From assembly GCF_000808535.1 (NCBI RefSeq), contig NZ_JWLV01000006.1, positions 1 to 64,000 of the forward strand: a DNA stretch of 64,000 bases, given 5' to 3'. Shown here one piece after another: positions 61,465 through 64,000 of the stretch. How positions within the stretch are numbered: the first letter of the stretch is position 1; the number at the start of each line of letters is the position of its first letter. The notes beneath the pieces are model-generated. The model made no database searches, was not told the DNA's origin, and was given only the letters and a program-made list of their open reading frames with translations. The position numbers were made by a program, and so were the translations under genes. The stretch comes from Vibrio sinaloensis (lineage in GTDB: Bacteria > Pseudomonadota > Gammaproteobacteria > Enterobacterales > Vibrionaceae).

Positions 61465-61938
61465 TTAATGGAGGACGCGTTGTGCTTGATCATAGTTCCG
61501 TGGTTCATTCCACGATTGCGCTGCCATAAAGTGCACATGGGATTCGATCAACTGATCCGATTCGTCTTGCCAACAGGTTTGCTCTTGTTGGTTACAGAAC
61601 TCAAGCGTTAATACGGCCAGGTGTTGCAGCCGCTTCATACACCAATCTTTGAGCTCTAGCTCACTGAGCGGATTCGAGACCACGTTTTGCAGTCGGCTGT
61701 AGGCTAACTGCAAATATTGATAGGCTTTGTCTGGCTTTTCATAATGATTATGCTGATAGACACGCAGGCACCCATCTAACCAGCAAGCGATAGCCTTGCT
61801 CTGAAGATCGGTGATCCTTGGACCCCAAACGGCATCTGGAACCGATTGGATCAATGATTCTAGGGTTTGCTCTTGATCATGCTTTCGAGTTTGATACCAC
61901 ACACCCATCTGTTCGACCCACGTGTCTAATGTCATCAT
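61465..61938 (-). CDS. Hypothetical helical protein (157 aa) coupled to ABC ATPases
   Basis: A soluble, predominantly helical protein rich in Gln, Trp and Tyr (CWLDGCLRVYQHNHYEKPDKAYQ is one typical stretch, shown here in shorter blocks as CWLDGCLRVYQ and KPDKAYQYLQLAY). It resembles TPR-like helical repeats but I cannot assign a family. Its ATG overlaps the TGA of the OppF-like gene (ATGA), so it is translated with the transporter ATPases. Its coding region contains two RctB-like 12-mers and its 3' side faces the palindrome at 61398, downstream of rctB. Function unknown. Confidence 0.65.
   Translation of the reverse strand: MMTLDTWVEQMGVWYQTRKHDQEQTLESLIQSVPDAVWGPRITDLQSKAIACWLDGCLRVYQHNHYEKPDKAYQYLQLAYSRLQNVVSNPLSELELKDWCMKRLQHLAVLTLEFCNQQEQTCWQDESDQLIESHVHFMAAQSWNEPRNYDQAQRVLH
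61496..61507. promoter_or_regulatory. RctB-like 12-mer downstream of rctB
   Basis: TTGATCATAGTT, iteron-like in the GATCAT core, within the 3' end of the 157-aa gene. A second, TTGATCATGCTT, identical to the site at 58547, is at 61873-61884 in the same gene. Candidate sites only. Confidence 0.35.
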
Positions 61939-62867
61939 GCTGCTTTAACCCATTGTTTTACAAAATGGTTTGGACCGACTTGTTTGTACTCTTCTTGCAC
62001 AATGGCACTCTCTGCACGAATTTTGTCGGCATCCAGTGAATAGTTTGGTTCACTCTGCACCAATTTGCCAAATGGAAGATCCGGGTCCGGGACGGCAGAG
62101 ATCAGCAATTGAGTGTAAGGATGCTGTGGATTGGTTAACAGCGCTTGAGTATCTCCCCATTCTACAATTTGGCCTTTGTACATTACCGCCGTCTCCTCGG
62201 CGATGTAATGCGCAGTGGCGAGATCGTGGGTAATGTAAAGAAAACCAATACCGAACTCTTTCTTCATTCGCTGCATTAGGTTGAGTACGCCCAGACGAAT
62301 CGATACATCGAGCATTGACGTCGGTTCATCGGCTAAGATCACCTCTGCGCCTACCGCTAAGGCTCTTGCTAGATTAACCCTTTGTCTTTGACCACCACTC
62401 AGCTCATGGGGAAATTTCTTAAGTGTATCGGGCGCTAGTTCCACTAATTCAATCAGTTCTTGCAGTTTCGCGGGAATCTCTTTTTTGTCCGCGACTTGGT
62501 TATGAATCTTTAACGGGCGGGTCAGGTGGTGCTCAATGGTGTGTGTTGGATTGAGCGAGCCAAATGGGTCTTGGAACACCATTTGGACTTTGCTGCGGTA
62601 TTCAAGCAGCTCTTTGCGCCCTTCAATATCGTCGATGTTTTTGCCGTTAAACAAGATTTCCCCCGAGGTCGCAGGGTAGACCTTTGTCATTAAGCGCGCG
62701 CAGGTACTTTTACCGCAGCCTGATTCCCCCACAAGCGCGAGAGTGCGCCCTTTGTAGATATCGAAGCTGACGCCTTGCAGGGCTTTGAAACGCTCTTCAG
62801 AAGCGAAACCGCCGCCAATGGTGAACTCTTTAACGACGTTGTTCAGTCTAATAATGGGCTCGCTCAT
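61935..62867 (-). CDS. Oligopeptide-type ABC transporter ATPase (OppF/DppF-like)
   Basis: A 310-residue ABC ATPase of the peptide/nickel transporter class. Walker A GESGCGKST, the Q-loop VFQDPFGSLNP, signature LSGGQRQR and Walker B VILADEPTSMLD, followed by the C-terminal oligopeptide-type extension (NPQHPYTQLLISAVP). The start overlaps the OppD-like gene by four bases. No permease or binding-protein gene is present in the window, so the partners must lie elsewhere. The Fur box upstream suggests iron-related use. Confidence 0.9.
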   Translation of the reverse strand: MSEPIIRLNNVVKEFTIGGGFASEERFKALQGVSFDIYKGRTLALVGESGCGKSTCARLMTKVYPATSGEILFNGKNIDDIEGRKELLEYRSKVQMVFQDPFGSLNPTHTIEHHLTRPLKIHNQVADKKEIPAKLQELIELVELAPDTLKKFPHELSGGQRQRVNLARALAVGAEVILADEPTSMLDVSIRLGVLNLMQRMKKEFGIGFLYITHDLATAHYIAEETAVMYKGQIVEWGDTQALLTNPQHPYTQLLISAVPDPDLPFGKLVQSEPNYSLDADKIRAESAIVQEEYKQVGPNHFVKQWVKAA

Positions 62868-63712
62868 GCTGTCGCTCCTTCTTGATTGTGTTTACCTTCA
62901 TGGATGTTCGGGAACGAAGCCCAAAGTTTTTGTGTGTATGGGTGTTGTGGTGCATTGCGTATCTGTTTTGAGGCGGCGACTTCGACGATTTCGCCGTGGC
63001 GCATGATGGCGATGCGATCGCAAAGTTGGCTCATTAATGCTAGGTCATGAGTGATAAACAGAACCGAGAAGCCAAACTCTTCACGAAGTTGGTAGATTTG
63101 CTGCAAGATCTCTCGTTGTACGACCACATCTAGTGCTGTGGTGGGTTCATCCATAATGATCAATTTAGGATTGAGTGATAACGCAATGGCAATCACCAAG
63201 CGTTGACGCATACCGCCACTGAATTGGTGAGGGTATTCGCTGAGACGCTCACGTGGAATGTTGACCAGATCGAGTAGCTTTTCAGCGCGGTCTTGGGCCA
63301 CTTCCTCGCTGACACCTTGGTGGTGACGAAGTACATCGGCGAACTGCTCTTTGATTGGCAATACTGGGTTAAGTGAGTTCATGGCACTTTGGAATACCAT
63401 CGCAATTTCACTCCAGCGAATGGCATTAATGTCCTCATCTGGAAGGCGCAATAAGTCTCTCCCTTGGAAGTGGATTTGTCCTCCAGAGATAAACGCTGGC
63501 GGCTTATGGAGACGATTGATGGCGAACGCGATGGTGCTCTTTCCACAGCCTGACTCTCCTGCAAGGCCAAAGATTTCGCCTTTTCCGATATCAAAGCTCA
63601 CCGACTTCACGGCTTGGAAATCACCGTGATCGGTAATGTAATCGACGCACAATTCGCGTATCTGAATAATGGGGTCGGGATGAAATGCATGCTCGAGAAA
63701 CGATTGACTCAT
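62864..63712 (-). CDS. Oligopeptide-type ABC transporter ATPase (OppD/DppD-like)
   Basis: A 282-residue ABC ATPase, partner of the OppF-like gene: Walker A GESGCGKST, Q-loop VFQSAMNSLNP, signature FSGGMRQR, Walker B LIIMDEPTTALD, and the C-terminal HPYTQKLW extension. The ATG at 63712 is used; a more distant ATG at 63727 would add five residues only. It is the first gene of a three-gene operon that begins 27 bases after a near-consensus Fur box. Confidence 0.9.
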   Translation of the reverse strand: MSQSFLEHAFHPDPIIQIRELCVDYITDHGDFQAVKSVSFDIGKGEIFGLAGESGCGKSTIAFAINRLHKPPAFISGGQIHFQGRDLLRLPDEDINAIRWSEIAMVFQSAMNSLNPVLPIKEQFADVLRHHQGVSEEVAQDRAEKLLDLVNIPRERLSEYPHQFSGGMRQRLVIAIALSLNPKLIIMDEPTTALDVVVQREILQQIYQLREEFGFSVLFITHDLALMSQLCDRIAIMRHGEIVEVAASKQIRNAPQHPYTQKLWASFPNIHEGKHNQEGATA

Positions 63713-63738
63713 AAATCTACCTACCAAAAAAAGTAAAA

Positions 63739-63757
63739 GATAATGATTATCATTAAC
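63739..63757. promoter_or_regulatory. Near-consensus Fur box before the ABC ATPase operon
   Basis: GATAATGATTATCATTAAC matches the Fur consensus at 17 of 19 positions, the best in the window. It lies just before the first ATPase gene, so the operon is very probably repressed by iron. Confidence 0.85.
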
Positions 63758-64000
63758 TCTTAATTCGTGAGTGAAAAGAACTCATGGCAAAAAGGGTGAA
63801 GTGAGTCGAAAAAGCGTTGTTTAAATAGTGTGCAAAGCGGCGCGTTGCGGGTATTTCGAGCCAATAGGGGGAGAAGAAAAGTGAGAGCCAGATCAGCTTA
63901 CTTTCATTGGGGGTAATCTTTTAAATGTACTTCGAGATAATGGGCCATGCAAAGCCTATTTATAGAAAAATAGATAAGACTTTTCGAACTATTAGCAGAA
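63758..64000. other. Non-coding end of window
   Basis: About 240 bases in which I see no gene, terminator or repeat. It may carry the promoter of a divergent gene beyond the window edge, possibly for the missing transporter components. Confidence 0.5.

Noticed and set aside
1..64000. tRNA or rRNA genes, insertion sequences, integron att sites
   Set aside because: I looked for cloverleaf-like stems, transposase motifs and attC-like repeats and found none that I can support.

Overview
The window comes from the secondary chromosome (chromosome 2) of a Vibrio species and spans its replication and partition region. The evidence is an rctB initiator gene (59102-61072). It is preceded by an origin with six regularly spaced GATC-containing 12-mers, two perfect DnaA boxes and an AT-rich segment carrying ATCA repeats. 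A long-type parA and parB pair follows (55644-57839), and at least six copies of the 13-bp palindrome TTTACANTGTAAA match the known parS2 centromere. I cannot name the species from sequence alone.

Layout. 0-15 kb: mixed housekeeping and accessory genes: a YdcH-like protein, two GNAT acetyltransferases, a YegD-type Hsp70, a Fur-box-linked siderophore receptor with its AraC regulator, an MFS efflux pump divergent from a LysR regulator, a ClsC-like phospholipase D lipoprotein, a dCache chemoreceptor and a glycerophosphodiesterase. 15.4-26.7 kb: a coherent catabolic locus made of a lactonase-fold protein, a GH20 hexosaminidase, KDPG aldolase, KDG kinase, a sodium/solute symporter, RidA and a D-aminoacylase-like deacetylase on the minus strand. 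A divergent PLP enzyme of the D-glucosaminate dehydratase/D-threonine aldolase fold and an RpiR regulator sit on the plus strand. Together these fit uptake and breakdown of N-acetylglucosaminic acid (oxidised chitin ends): deacetylation, deamination to KDG, phosphorylation and cleavage to pyruvate and glyceraldehyde 3-phosphate. 26.8-31.4 kb: ppiB, a porin, an AT-rich island of very small exported proteins (including a prepilin-like one), and an EamA transporter.

31.5-36.8 kb: a tightly packed minus-strand operon (DedA, ATP-grasp, DinB-like, NRDE/TANGO2, YHS) followed by an OlsF-type two-domain ornithine-lipid synthase. 37-39.6 kb: YcaQ/AlkX-type glycosylase, a DnaQ-like exonuclease, a GNAT enzyme and a NifW-like protein. 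39.7-53.2 kb: fapA and a complete chemosensory operon (STAS, cheY, cheA, two cheW, a cytoplasmic double-PAS receptor, cheR, cheD, cheB, a membrane-anchored receptor, STAS, and a REC-PP2C-HATPase phosphatase). In gene order this matches V. cholerae chemotaxis cluster III. 53.4-61.1 kb: parS2 cluster, tmcA, parB2, parA2, an rctA-like non-coding region, oriCII and rctB. 61.1-64 kb: terminators, a candidate ncRNA, a 16-bp-arm perfect palindrome built from RctB-type 12-mers, and an oppD/oppF-type ATPase pair behind a near-consensus Fur box.

The points I consider most worth following are the glucosaminic-acid locus, the RctB-like palindrome with the putative ncRNA downstream of rctB, the parS2 map, the orphan Fur-controlled ATPases, and the shared VELF tail on CheD and a receptor. 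No tRNA, rRNA, CRISPR array or insertion sequence was recognised.
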